A stretch of DNA of 27,007 nucleotides from an uncultured Lachnospiraceae bacterium (GTDB lineage Bacteria; Bacillota; Clostridia; Lachnospirales; Lachnospiraceae), in assembly GCA_902796375.1 (NCBI GenBank), contig CADBOW010000074.1:1-27007 (forward strand), given 5' to 3'. The notes under the pieces are model-generated. The model saw only the letters and a list, made by a program, of their open reading frames with translations. It ran no database searches and had not been told where the DNA came from. Both the position numbers and the translations under genes were made by a program. Below, piece after piece: positions 14,117 through 22,965 of the stretch; the first letter of the stretch is position 1; each line of letters opens with the position of its first letter.

Positions 14117-15661
14117 CTACTGACCGAGATTCTCCGTTTCCCGAACTACTACCGTCTTGTCGTAGCAGGTAAAGATTTCGTTCACCTTTTCCTTATTCGG
14201 CTTCGGCGTGATGGCACTTACGATGGGTACAATGATCAGACCTGCGATCATAGTGATCGCACCCGCATTGATGGGGGACTTGATCACAGGAACGAACATA
14301 TTAAAGATCGTGAATCCCACGCCCAGAATATAGCTTGCCCATACAGCCGCCTTGGTGATGTTCTTTGAGTACAGTCCGTAGAGGAACGGTGCAAGGAATG
14401 CTCCGGCAAGCGCTCCCCAGGAATAACCCATAAGCTGTGCGATAAAGGTCGGCGGATTAAATGCCAGAACAACCGAGATTGCAATGAAGCATACTACGAA
14501 TATCTGCATCAGGCGAAGCTGTGTTTTGTCTGTCATCTTCTTTTTCTTAAGCGGCTTGATCAGATCCAGTGTCAGTGTGGAACTGGAGGTCAGAACCAGA
14601 GAAGAAAGCGTACTCATGGATGCCGAGAATACAAGGACCACAACGATTCCGATCAGAATGTCCGGAAGAGAAGAAAGCATGGCCGGAACGATGGAGTCAT
14701 ATGCCACCTTTCCTGTCTCTCCATCAACAATACCGGGGGCATCGCCGAAGAGACGTCCGAAGCCGCCCAGGAAATAGCATCCGCCGGCGATGACGATGGC
14801 AAAGAAGGTGGAAACAACAGTACCGGTCTTAACAGCCTTCTCATCCTTGATGGCATAGAATTTATGCACCATCTGCGGAAGTCCCCAGGTACCGAGAGAG
14901 GTCAGGATAACCACGCCCAGCAGCGCAAGGGGGTCCGGTCCGAAGAAGGAAGCGAATAGACCCTGACCGTCTGCCAGAGCTTCGGTTGTCACTGTCGGAT
15001 CCGTGGGAACCAGAGACAGCTGTTTTACAGCCTCTGTGAAACCGCCCTTTCCGGCAAGCACCGCACCGATCACAAGGCAGATACCGATCAGCATGATGAT
15101 ACCCTGAATGAAGTCATTCAGCGCTGTAGCCATGTAACCACCGATTACCACGTATGCTGCAGTCAGAGCTGCCATGATGATAACACAGATCCGGTAATCG
15201 ATATCGAAGGCCATACCGAACAGACGGGACAGGCCGTTATATACACCTGCAGTGTAAGGAACAAGGAATACGAATGCGATGATGGAACCGGCCACCCGAA
15301 GTGTCTTGGAATCAAAACGCTTTCCAAAATACTCCGGCATGGTCTTTGCATCCAGCTGCTGGGACATAAGTCTGGTACGGCGTCCCAGGATCAGCCATGC
15401 AAGAAGACTTCCGATAAATGCATTTCCGAGACCGATCCATGTGGAAGCCAGTCCGAACTTCCAGCCGAACTGTCCCGCATATCCGATGAATACAACGGAT
15501 GAGAAATACGAGGTTCCGAAAGCGAAGGCCGAGATCCATGGGCCCACGGTACGTCCGCCCAGGACGTAATCATTGACATTCTTTGCCTTGTTTCTGGAAT
15601 AGATTCCCACTCCGAGCATAACAGCAAAGAAAACTACAAGAAGAATGATCTTGATCGCCAT
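14117..15661 (-). CDS. Sodium:solute symporter (SSS family, PutP/PanF-like)
   Basis: The 514-aa protein has 13 or so membrane helices and the hallmarks of the SSS family: N-terminal DYVLGGRTVGPWISAFAFGT, the FSSVVFIGYAGQFGWKFG stretch, and the signature GGYMATALNDFIQGIIM in the region that reads GG..A...TD..QG in relatives. It should couple sodium inflow to uptake of an organic solute. The substrate cannot be read from sequence: proline, pantothenate and sugars are all transported by relatives. The N of ALNDFIQG replaces the usual T. The ATG at 15661 has AAAGGAG 9 bases upstream. It follows the GH43 gene in the same direction but has its own perfect promoter and its own terminator, so it need not share the GH43 substrate. 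Confidence 0.88.
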   Translation of the reverse strand: MAIKIILLVVFFAVMLGVGIYSRNKAKNVNDYVLGGRTVGPWISAFAFGTSYFSSVVFIGYAGQFGWKFGLASTWIGLGNAFIGSLLAWLILGRRTRLMSQQLDAKTMPEYFGKRFDSKTLRVAGSIIAFVFLVPYTAGVYNGLSRLFGMAFDIDYRICVIIMAALTAAYVVIGGYMATALNDFIQGIIMLIGICLVIGAVLAGKGGFTEAVKQLSLVPTDPTVTTEALADGQGLFASFFGPDPLALLGVVILTSLGTWGLPQMVHKFYAIKDEKAVKTGTVVSTFFAIVIAGGCYFLGGFGRLFGDAPGIVDGETGKVAYDSIVPAMLSSLPDILIGIVVVLVFSASMSTLSSLVLTSSSTLTLDLIKPLKKKKMTDKTQLRLMQIFVVCFIAISVVLAFNPPTFIAQLMGYSWGALAGAFLAPFLYGLYSKNITKAAVWASYILGVGFTIFNMFVPVIKSPINAGAITMIAGLIIVPIVSAITPKPNKEKVNEIFTCYDKTVVVRETENLGQ

Positions 15662-15687
15662 TTTGGTGCTCCTTTACGGCATAATGA

Positions 15688-15710
15688 TTTAACGTTTTAA
15701 CGCTTTAATG
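15688..15710 (-). repeat. Three 7-bp direct repeats in the symporter leader
   Basis: TTTAACG (15688-15694), TTTAACG (15696-15702) and TTTAATG (15704-15710) occur at an exact 8-base period, starting a few bases after the predicted transcription start and ending before the ribosome site. They could be an operator or an RNA-binding site; no regulator is identified. Confidence 0.5.
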
Positions 15711-15719
15711 CCATAAAGT

Positions 15720-15748
15720 ATTATATAGATTTCCACCGGGCATGTCAA
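15720..15748 (-). promoter_or_regulatory. Consensus sigma-A promoter of the symporter gene
   Basis: On the minus strand a perfect TTGACA (15743-15748) and perfect TATAAT (15720-15725) are separated by 17 bases. This is the strongest promoter in the window by match, and suggests high expression unless repressed. Confidence 0.9.
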
Positions 15749-15758
15749 CCGAAAAAAA

Positions 15759-15804
15759 CACAAATTCACCCCGGATGAAACCACAGATTCACCCGGGGTA
15801 AAAC
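15759..15804 (-). repeat. Two tandem 23-bp direct repeats containing a hairpin, upstream of the symporter promoter
   Basis: 15759-15781 and 15782-15804 are head-to-tail 23-bp copies (about four or five mismatches), each with CACA(A/G)ATTCACCC. Because of the repeat, ACCCCGG (15768-15774) and CCGGGGT (15793-15799) also form an inverted repeat that extends by four more pairs. The block ends 10 bases before the -35 box. It may be a binding site for an activator of direct-repeat type (such as AraC-like proteins) or part of a terminator for the GH43 gene: a T7 run follows the stem, but 9 bases away. Confidence 0.6.
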
Positions 15805-15834
15805 AAATGTTTATTCGCTCGTACGTCGGCCCCA

Positions 15835-17475
15835 TCAGTTCAGAAATCCGAACTCCAGAAGCTTCGCACCCACATTTCCGGTGTAGGTAATATACAGCGG
15901 ATTCATCCCATCCGGAAGCTCTGTCTGAAGCACTTCTCTCTTCCAGCCCATTCCGGTGCCTTCCGCCTTCTCTTCCCGAATTGAAATGGAGCCCAGCTCC
16001 GAGCCCTCCGGTGAAAGCCGGAATGTAAAACATCCTTCGCCGGCTCCTTCCAGCCCGGCACGGATCCAGAGTCCTCTGACCCCTCTCAGATCAAAGTACT
16101 TATATCCGATCAGGGTACCGTCCGTGATCTCTCCGATATAACGCTCTGTCATGGAACCGTCTGCATTTATCTCTCTGGCCTCCGTCTCGTGAGTAGCCAG
16201 CGCATATGCCGCCTCTGCAGGATAGGTTTCATGTGTCACGTTCGGAAAGGACTCCTGAAAGATACTGTTTGATCCATGGGGCATATGTCCGTCGGTCAGA
16301 TTACAGCAGATCACCGCCGGATACGCTCCCTCTCCTCTGAGGGGGGCGGGATTCAGTCCGCAGCTGGTGATCTCCACCTGCGGGATGCTTCCGTCCGGTT
16401 CGATGGTAATCTTCTCCGCACAGGCCTGCCGGCTGTAATCGGACTTATGGGTGAGGCGGTGATAGAACACATACCACTGGCCATTGATCTCAATGATACT
16501 GCCATGGGTGGTACCTGTCATATTCAGCTTAGCCTCCAAACGTCTTCCCTGATAGCCTACATCCCCATTGGATACGATGGTCCCTCCGAACACAAAATTC
16601 CGGTCCGGCGCATCGCTTACCGCATAGCAGAGCTCATGGTTCTGCTGGGAGGAATAAATGAAGTAGTACTTATCTCCCACCCTTCGCATGGAGGGTCCCT
16701 CAAAGAAAGGATGCTCTTCAAAGTCCGTTCCCTTCACCCGGTAGGGAATGATGCGCCTCGGCTCGTCTGCTATGGTGAGCATGTCATCCTGAAGTGTAAC
16801 CGTCACTGCACCCATGATTCCGTCCGGATCACCGAGGATCTCTTCCCGGCTCCGGCCGAACATTCCTTCCATCCGCGATACATACTCCGAATCCGGAGAA
16901 TAATCCGGACGCTCATGAAAATCATACTGTGTCCCGTAATAGAGACGGATGATCCCATTGTCGTTCAGTACCGCCGGATCAAAGAGAACATATTTCAACA
17001 TGGGTGTTCCGTCCGGGTTTCGCACAAAGCCCAGAAACTCAAAGGGACCCACAGGACTGTCTGCCACGGCCACACTGATGGGACCGATATACCCGCCCAC
17101 ACCAAAATTTCCGCTCATACTGTAGTATAAATAGTATTTTCCGTCATTTCCCCGAACCACATCCGGCGCATACATATGAAGAAAAGTCGGTCGAAGGGAT
17201 GCTTCGTCCGCATTGCCGCCGGCCAGCCGCGCATTTTCAATTTCCTGCCCGTACTGAGGATCCTGATCTGCCCGGTAGATCACTCCTTCGTACCGCCAGT
17301 CCGTCAGGTCCTCTGCCGGCGCCGAATACGTCACATAATCCAGCATACAGAAGGTTTCTCCGCCTTCCTTATCATGGGATCCATAGATATAGACCCGGTC
17401 TCCAAACAAATGCGGCTCCCCGTCGGGAATATATTCACCAAGGGGGAGATAGGGATTAAATGCCTGCCTCTTCAA
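15835..17475 (-). CDS. Glycoside hydrolase family 43 protein
   Basis: The protein begins (M)KRQAFNPYLPLGEYIPDGEP, then HLFGDRVYIYGSHD, the opening of a GH43 group found in gut Clostridia. Putative catalytic residues are D18 (base, in IPDGEP), D105 (in MYAPDVV) and the acid Glu in HPFFEGPSMRR. The five-bladed propeller is followed by a beta-rich C-terminal domain (about residues 415-546, KYFDLRGVRGLWIRA), resembling a carbohydrate-binding module. Such enzymes release arabinose or xylose from plant polysaccharides, but the specificity here is unknown. No signal peptide: it is cytoplasmic, acting on imported oligosaccharides. The frame is open to a GTG at 17517, but TTG at 17475 is preferred, since GGAGG is 9 bases upstream and homologs start at KRQAF. 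It is 42 bases downstream of the phosphodiesterase stop, so the two may be co-transcribed. Confidence 0.88.
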   Translation of the reverse strand: MKRQAFNPYLPLGEYIPDGEPHLFGDRVYIYGSHDKEGGETFCMLDYVTYSAPAEDLTDWRYEGVIYRADQDPQYGQEIENARLAGGNADEASLRPTFLHMYAPDVVRGNDGKYYLYYSMSGNFGVGGYIGPISVAVADSPVGPFEFLGFVRNPDGTPMLKYVLFDPAVLNDNGIIRLYYGTQYDFHERPDYSPDSEYVSRMEGMFGRSREEILGDPDGIMGAVTVTLQDDMLTIADEPRRIIPYRVKGTDFEEHPFFEGPSMRRVGDKYYFIYSSQQNHELCYAVSDAPDRNFVFGGTIVSNGDVGYQGRRLEAKLNMTGTTHGSIIEINGQWYVFYHRLTHKSDYSRQACAEKITIEPDGSIPQVEITSCGLNPAPLRGEGAYPAVICCNLTDGHMPHGSNSIFQESFPNVTHETYPAEAAYALATHETEAREINADGSMTERYIGEITDGTLIGYKYFDLRGVRGLWIRAGLEGAGEGCFTFRLSPEGSELGSISIREEKAEGTGMGWKREVLQTELPDGMNPLYITYTGNVGAKLLEFGFLN

Positions 17476-17517
17476 TGTTCCGAACCTCCGTACTTCAATA
17501 TTCTTGTCATATATCAC

Positions 17518-19791
17518 TTACGCCTGATCCACCATCGCCTCAAACTCCTCCACCGGTACCGGCTTTGAGAAGTAATATCCCTGGAAGAGACTGCAGCCCA
17601 TCCCTGTCAGTGTCAGATACTGATCCTCAGACTCCACGCCCTCTGTCAAAGCTGTGATACCCAGTGCGTCCGACATATGGATGATGCTGTGCAGAATGGT
17701 CTTCGCCTTCTGATCATTCTCGGACTTTTTGAGGAATGCCATATCAATCTTCAGCACATCGATATGTATATCCTTCAGAAGATTCATGGATGAATAGCCG
17801 CTGCCGAAATCATCCATCTCCACGATGAAACCATCCTCCCGCAGCTGATCCAGGATCCGAATCCTCTTCTCCTCATCTGTCATCATCACCGTTTCCGTAA
17901 TCTCCAGCCGCAGTTTCCCGGTCTCCACGCCGTACTTTCTGACCATCTCACAAAGCACAGACTCCACATTCATGAAGTAAAAGTCCTGGGGTGAGATATT
18001 TACGGACAGGAAGAGATCTCTCCCCTCCTCCTTCCAGCGTGCCAGGATCTGACAGGTTTCTCTCCACATGTGCTGATCCACCTGAGCGATCATACCGTTC
18101 TTCTCAAACACAGGGATAAATGCGCCCGGCGAAAGAAATCCGTCCTCCGGATGGATCCAGCGAACCAGCGCCTCTGCCCCGACGATCTTCCCGGATGCAT
18201 TCACGATGGGCTGCAGATACGGTACCAGCTGCTTTTCCTGAATTGCCTGATCCAGCTGGGTGGAGATATGCCGCTCCCACAGCACCTTCTTCCGCATTTC
18301 ATCATCATAGATCGCAACAAAGGATCGGTAATCATCCTTGATGGAAGACATGGCCATCCGCGCCCGGTCAAACATGACCGACGGATCCAGCGTGGCATCC
18401 GTGATCTTATAGATACCCATATGCGTGATCAGGTCAAAGCTTCTGTCGTCGTTCTTTACCACAAAACGTGACATGATCTGCGCAAACCTCTCGGTATCGA
18501 GACGTTCTTCCGGCATACAGATACCGAAGGTATCACTCACCAGGCGTCCGTAGATCGTACCTCTGGAACACTCGACCCGGAGACGATTCGCCAGCTGCTT
18601 CAATGCAAAATCTCCGAACTCATTTCCGAAGATATCATTCACGAGCTTAAAATCCTTGATATCAATATAGGCAACCACATAGTTCCGGTCCGGTTCCTTT
18701 TTCAGTCTTTCCCTGATCTTCTCGTACAGATACTCTCTGTTATAGAGACCGGTCAGACGGTCGTGGGTCGCCAGAAACCGTTCCTTCTGCAGCGCATTTT
18801 GCTCCTCGGTGCGGTCCCGGACGCTGAGGAAGTATCCGTCCACACTTTCCTTCTTGTTCCGGATCATGTGCTGCTCCAGTTCAAAGTATCTCGCCTTTTC
18901 TCCTTCCCCGGACACATAGTTTTCCTTCCAGTCCCCCGGTTTCTGCTGCAGTGAGCCGAAGATACGCTTCAGCTGAGGAGCCGCCTTTTCAAACATGCCT
19001 TCCCGCAGGTTTGCCAGACGGATCGCCGGTTCATTTGCCCAGATACACGTATTATTGGCATCAAAGAAGAACAGGGCCTCGGGCATCTCCGATGCGATAT
19101 TCGCCAGCATCCGGTCAAGCAGCCGCATGGGTCTGTAATAAAGAGAGAAGTAGAACACAAGAAAACCATAGACTGCAAAAACGATCATGGCGATATCGAC
19201 GGTCTGATCCGTAAAGATAAAGATCGTCTCGGCTATACCGCCAAGGATCATGGACGTCAGGATCACATAGTACCGCTCCGCGTAGATCCGCGGTGATTTG
19301 ATCCCTTTGTAGGCAAAAATGAACAGCATGGCAAAGAAGATGCCATAGTCCATCACCCGGTGATAAGTCTGTCCCCAATGAGAGATGAGATCATGGTATA
19401 CTCTCCCATCCACCATGATGGGCTGGGTGTCAAATGCATGATGGAAAAAGGGATTCAGGAGATACTGAATAAAATCCAATGACATGAGAGCGTGGACAAG
19501 GACTCGGATCTTTGCTGCCTGCCCGTGAATCCCACAATACCGGAATGTAAAATTGATAACCATCAGCATCATAAAATCCATTCCGAGGAAATAGACATAA
19601 TAGCCAAGCTTTGATATGGTTTCACTGGAGGACGCGATGATGATCATATTTCCGGTCACAGGGGGGATCAGACCGTAAAGCATCAGGGAAACATGCACAC
19701 CGATCGATTTCTTCGAACGCCATGCTGTGATCGCACAAACAAGGAGTGCCAGAATCAGAATTGAGAAAATGATAACAAAGACGAATCGCAT
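17518..19791 (-). CDS. c-di-GMP phosphodiesterase: 7-helix membrane sensor, PAS-like, degenerate GGDEF, EAL
   Basis: The 757-aa protein has seven membrane helices (about residues 1-235) of the histidine-kinase-sensor type, a PAS-like domain (about 250-340, ALFFFDANNTCIWANEPAI), a GGDEF-like domain (about 355-510) and an EAL domain (about 515-757). The cyclase signature reads LVSDTF, so GGDEF is inactive and probably regulatory. The EAL domain looks complete: EALVRW (E540), SVNISP, RLEITET, DDFGSGYSS, LKIDMAFL, TEGVES and QGYYFSKP, so it should hydrolyse c-di-GMP. The ATG at 19791 is preferred over an upstream TTG (19854), with GGGGG about 9 bases before it. A TTGTAC-17-TAAACT promoter lies just upstream. 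The GH43 gene follows. Confidence 0.9.
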   Translation of the reverse strand: MRFVFVIIFSILILALLVCAITAWRSKKSIGVHVSLMLYGLIPPVTGNMIIIASSSETISKLGYYVYFLGMDFMMLMVINFTFRYCGIHGQAAKIRVLVHALMSLDFIQYLLNPFFHHAFDTQPIMVDGRVYHDLISHWGQTYHRVMDYGIFFAMLFIFAYKGIKSPRIYAERYYVILTSMILGGIAETIFIFTDQTVDIAMIVFAVYGFLVFYFSLYYRPMRLLDRMLANIASEMPEALFFFDANNTCIWANEPAIRLANLREGMFEKAAPQLKRIFGSLQQKPGDWKENYVSGEGEKARYFELEQHMIRNKKESVDGYFLSVRDRTEEQNALQKERFLATHDRLTGLYNREYLYEKIRERLKKEPDRNYVVAYIDIKDFKLVNDIFGNEFGDFALKQLANRLRVECSRGTIYGRLVSDTFGICMPEERLDTERFAQIMSRFVVKNDDRSFDLITHMGIYKITDATLDPSVMFDRARMAMSSIKDDYRSFVAIYDDEMRKKVLWERHISTQLDQAIQEKQLVPYLQPIVNASGKIVGAEALVRWIHPEDGFLSPGAFIPVFEKNGMIAQVDQHMWRETCQILARWKEEGRDLFLSVNISPQDFYFMNVESVLCEMVRKYGVETGKLRLEITETVMMTDEEKRIRILDQLREDGFIVEMDDFGSGYSSMNLLKDIHIDVLKIDMAFLKKSENDQKAKTILHSIIHMSDALGITALTEGVESEDQYLTLTGMGCSLFQGYYFSKPVPVEEFEAMVDQA

Positions 19792-19825
19792 AGAAGTACC
19801 CCCAGATCCATCCTGATATATTAAT

Positions 19826-19854
19826 AGTTTAACATAGAAACCGTATGGGTACAA
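19826..19854 (-). promoter_or_regulatory. Promoter of the EAL phosphodiesterase gene
   Basis: On the minus strand TTGTAC (19849-19854) and TGTTAAACT with -10 TAAACT at 19826-19831, spacer 17 and a TGn extension. It starts right behind the terminator of the upstream operon. Confidence 0.6.
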
Positions 19855-19856
19855 TG

Positions 19857-19885
19857 AAAAAACCCGGAGACGACAGCTCCGGGTT
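19857..19885 (-). terminator. Intrinsic terminator of the queH-hslO-mraY-like operon
   Basis: AACCCGGAG (19861-19869) pairs with CTCCGGGTT (19877-19885), 9 bp with a 7-base loop, followed on the minus strand by TTTTTT (19857-19862 overlapping the stem base). It lies 17 bases after the stop of the MraY-like gene. Confidence 0.88.
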
Positions 19886-19902
19886 GATCCATTAATATAA
19901 AA

Positions 19903-20874
19903 TTATACTATCAGTGCCGCTATTCCGCAGAACAGCACCTGTAATGCAACAAAGATCACAGGGATCAGCTTGATGGGGATTCCCATCTTCTTCCGCATAT
20001 GGTCATGGAACGGAAAGAGTACATTTTTAAACGGATTCACGTGAAGGACACGGATCAGCGTAACCTTGACCAGTCCCATTCCTCCGTCAAAAATGAACAC
20101 CAGGGACATCAGAAGGAAAATGAAGGGATGTCCGCTCTGCATAGCCAGAAGCGCCAGCAGAAACCCGATGGTCCGGGACCCGGCATCACCCATCAGAACC
20201 TTGCTGGGATTCCAGTTATAGATCAGATAGGCCAGAAGGACGCCTGCCAGCAGGATCCCCATCCAGGAATAAGTGGGCATAACAGTCTGGAATAACAGGA
20301 AATACGCCACCAGCGTTACCACGGACACACTGCCGCAGAGGCCATCCACCCCGTCCGAGCAGTTGGTCACATTGATGGACATCCACATCAGGATCACCCC
20401 CAGGATCCCGTAAAGCCATACAGGCATTTCAAATGTATTTCCGAAGACCGTCACGGTGGATCCGTGGTAGATAAGGAATGTCACCACAGCGCCTATGGAA
20501 AGCACCAGATCCAGCAGTCCCTTAACCAGCTCACCCCAGGGAACCGAGGATGCATCATCCAGATATCCCGTGATCATCATGAGCAGCATCAGGCCCGCAT
20601 AGATCAGCAGTTCTGCATCCAGCGGCAGAAACAGCAGGGACATCAGCAGGAATACCAGTACAAAGACCAGTCCCACTCCGGTGACCTTTCCGCTGGACTT
20701 ATCGTTGATCACGATGGTTTCCCCTTCCGGGGAGATTACTGTCTTCCCGCCGTCCTTCGGAAGAAACGAGAAGGGTTTCCAAAGCAGCAATGTCGTGAGA
20801 ATGAATCCGCAGCCGGTTCCGATCACCAGGATCACCCAGTCCTGAAACGTATCCTTCAACACCTGATATAACAT
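19903..20874 (-). CDS. MraY-like phospho-N-acetylmuramoyl-pentapeptide transferase family protein
   Basis: The 323-aa protein has about ten membrane helices and the polyprenyl-phosphate sugar-1-phosphate transferase motifs in order: GYLDDASS (the DD pair), NVTNCSDGVDGL (metal and catalytic Asp), MGDAGSRTIGF, and PFHDHMRKKMG in the place of the HHH motif. This is the MraY branch, which transfers phospho-MurNAc-pentapeptide to undecaprenyl phosphate to make lipid I. It is outside a division/cell-wall cluster, and the N-terminal part (TGVGLVFVLVFLL) lacks the typical TPTMGG-like motif, so a paralogue with another substrate is possible. The ATG at 20874 has AAGAGG upstream. It is the last gene of a five-gene minus operon and is followed by a terminator. 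Confidence 0.8.
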   Translation of the reverse strand: MLYQVLKDTFQDWVILVIGTGCGFILTTLLLWKPFSFLPKDGGKTVISPEGETIVINDKSSGKVTGVGLVFVLVFLLMSLLFLPLDAELLIYAGLMLLMMITGYLDDASSVPWGELVKGLLDLVLSIGAVVTFLIYHGSTVTVFGNTFEMPVWLYGILGVILMWMSINVTNCSDGVDGLCGSVSVVTLVAYFLLFQTVMPTYSWMGILLAGVLLAYLIYNWNPSKVLMGDAGSRTIGFLLALLAMQSGHPFIFLLMSLVFIFDGGMGLVKVTLIRVLHVNPFKNVLFPFHDHMRKKMGIPIKLIPVIFVALQVLFCGIAALIV

Positions 20875-20893
20875 GTTATTATCCTCTTTTCTT

Positions 20894-22015
20894 TTATTTT
20901 CCGGTTATGTCGATCACCACATACTCGGACTTGGTACCGGTTTTGAACCCGATGGACCAGTCTGCGATCCCGGAGGTTACGATAAATGTGGTCTTATCCC
21001 TCGTCTCCAGACCATAGGTCCGGTCATTGACCCCGATCATTTCTCCGATCCGGTTAATGGGAATCAGCTGTCCCCCATGGGTATGCCCGGATACCACCAG
21101 GTCCACACCGGCCTCTGCCTCCGCGGCATAGTCACCGGGCTGGTGATCCATCACAATGGTATATTTCTCCGGATCCAGCCGGAGATCCTTACAGAGGGTC
21201 TCCATATTCTTCCGATCCTTCACGGATTTATCCAGACGGCCTACCACATAGAAGGAATCATTCAGAAGCTCCGCCTCATCCCGCAGATTCCGGACTCCGT
21301 TTTTCTCCAGCTCCTGAAGCAGCTCCTCGTAGCTGAAGTTTCTGCTTCTGAAATACCCCCGGTCATGATTACCGATGGCATAGAACACTCCATAGGTGGT
21401 TTTCAGATCTCCCAGTGCCTGACAGGCCCGGATCATATCCTCCTTTGTGGTCCCGCCATCCACATAATCCCCGGCGATCAGGACCAGATCGGGCTGCTCG
21501 GCCTGGATCCGCTGCATTTCCTCAGCAAATCCCTCTCCGTCAAACAGAGCGCCCACATGTGAATCCGCAAAGAGTACCACCCGCAGCTTCTCCTGCCCCA
21601 GAGACTTCTCTGTGGAAAGCGTATAGGTGGTAACCCAGACATGATGTGCCAGATACCAGCCCACACAGAGGTATCCCGTGGTAAAGAGGATCACTCCCAA
21701 TCCCAGCCAATAAGGTCGCTTTACCTCCGGATTCTTCTCCTTCTTCTTCCTTCGGAGAATCCTCCAGAGAAATGCACCCAGATCCGCCAGCGCCCAGAAC
21801 ACCATAAAATGCAGCAGGACGATGATGGAATTCATCATATCGAACAGACAGAAAATGATGAAGATCAGGATGGGGATCAATGCCAGCCCCCGCCGGATCC
21901 ATTTTCTTCCTCGCGACAGATCCTGTACCACTTTAAACTTCTGAAAGCGGGTAAAAAGATAAATCCCTCCGGCCACCGTTCCGGAAAAAAGGAGCCCTAA
22001 TATAATCCCCCACAT
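20894..22015 (-). CDS. Membrane-anchored metallophosphoesterase
   Basis: Residues about 1-125 contain four membrane helices, and residues about 140-373 a calcineurin-like phosphoesterase domain. All metal-site motifs are present in order: FADSHVG (DxH), GDYVDGG (GDxxD), GNHDRG (GNHD), MDHQPG and SGHTHGGQL (GHTH). The layout resembles YkuE/YaeI-type enzymes, whose E. coli relative hydrolyses UDP-2,3-diacylglucosamine; the substrate in a Gram-positive cell is unknown. The ATG at 22015 has AGGAGG 9 bases upstream. It lies 20 bases before the MraY-like gene and 56 bases after hslO, in one operon. A link to envelope metabolism with the MraY-like neighbour is plausible but only inferred. Confidence 0.88.
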   Translation of the reverse strand: MWGIILGLLFSGTVAGGIYLFTRFQKFKVVQDLSRGRKWIRRGLALIPILIFIIFCLFDMMNSIIVLLHFMVFWALADLGAFLWRILRRKKKEKNPEVKRPYWLGLGVILFTTGYLCVGWYLAHHVWVTTYTLSTEKSLGQEKLRVVLFADSHVGALFDGEGFAEEMQRIQAEQPDLVLIAGDYVDGGTTKEDMIRACQALGDLKTTYGVFYAIGNHDRGYFRSRNFSYEELLQELEKNGVRNLRDEAELLNDSFYVVGRLDKSVKDRKNMETLCKDLRLDPEKYTIVMDHQPGDYAAEAEAGVDLVVSGHTHGGQLIPINRIGEMIGVNDRTYGLETRDKTTFIVTSGIADWSIGFKTGTKSEYVVIDITGK

Positions 22016-22071
22016 GTCACCATGTCCTCCTTTTCAAAAACCAAAGGAGAAATCGAAAAGCTTACATACTA

Positions 22072-22965
22072 CTAAACGCCCTTCGTCAGGTCGGCAAGCA
22101 GTGCCTTTAATTCCTCAACCTCAAATGTATAATCCGTATTACAGAAATCACAGTGCATGGTCACCGGCTCTCCGTCCCGGATCATGCTCTCCAGTTCCGT
22201 TCTGCCTATGGAAATCAGCGCCTTCTCCACTCTGCTCCGGCTGCAGTTACAATAATACTCCGGTTTGGTGGTTTTTTCAATCGAAGCATCTGCCCCCAGC
22301 AGTACATGGACCAGATCCTCCGGGCTGTATCCGTCGGCAAAATACTCCGTCACGGAATGAACGCCTGCCAGCACTTCCTCCAGCCATCGGATGGTCTGCT
22401 CCGTTGCGAAAGGTAGAAGCTGGATGATGAATCCGCCTGCATGCTCCACATAGTTATCTTTATTCAGAAGCACTCCCAGCCCCACGGAGGTTGGGATCTG
22501 TTCACTGGCTGCGAAATAATAGGTCAGATCCTCCGCGATCTCACCGGACACCAGCTCCGTCTGTCCCACATAAGGCTCCTTCATTCCGGTATCCCGGATC
22601 AGCCGAAGGACACCACGGCCGATGGCTCCGCCTACATTTAAATGTCCTGACGAATTGGCCGGAAGGATCACATTTTTCTCCTTCACCAGCCCCTTCACTC
22701 TGCAGGATGCGTCCGCTGTTACGGTCACTCCTCCCAGTGGGCCGTCTCCGCTGATCTGCATGGTCAGTACATCCGTATCATTCTTGCACATGGCTCCCAT
22801 CATGGCCGCAGCCGTCAGGCTTCGTCCCAGGGCTGCCGTTGCGATCGGTCCCGTCTCATGGATTCGTCTGGCCTCTTCCACCAGGCCCTTCGTATAGGCA
22901 AGGAAGAAACGGACCTCATTTCCGGCCGCCATTCCCTGCAGGATCACATCATTCCATTCACTCAT
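22072..22965 (-). CDS. hslO: Hsp33 redox-regulated molecular chaperone
   Basis: The 297-aa protein matches Hsp33 throughout: the N-terminal domain with ATAALGRSLTAAAMMGAMCK, then SGDGPLGGVTVTAD and the GLVKEKNVILPANSSGHLNV stretch, and the C-terminal zinc switch YYCNCSRSRV followed by MHCDFCNTDY (CxC and CxxC). On oxidation these four cysteines release zinc and activate the holdase against unfolding proteins. The length is typical. The gene overlaps the end of the upstream methyltransferase gene by 8 bases, so translation is likely coupled. Its position among queH and methyltransferase genes gives no functional link. Confidence 0.96.
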   Translation of the reverse strand: MSEWNDVILQGMAAGNEVRFFLAYTKGLVEEARRIHETGPIATAALGRSLTAAAMMGAMCKNDTDVLTMQISGDGPLGGVTVTADASCRVKGLVKEKNVILPANSSGHLNVGGAIGRGVLRLIRDTGMKEPYVGQTELVSGEIAEDLTYYFAASEQIPTSVGLGVLLNKDNYVEHAGGFIIQLLPFATEQTIRWLEEVLAGVHSVTEYFADGYSPEDLVHVLLGADASIEKTTKPEYYCNCSRSRVEKALISIGRTELESMIRDGEPVTMHCDFCNTDYTFEVEELKALLADLTKGV

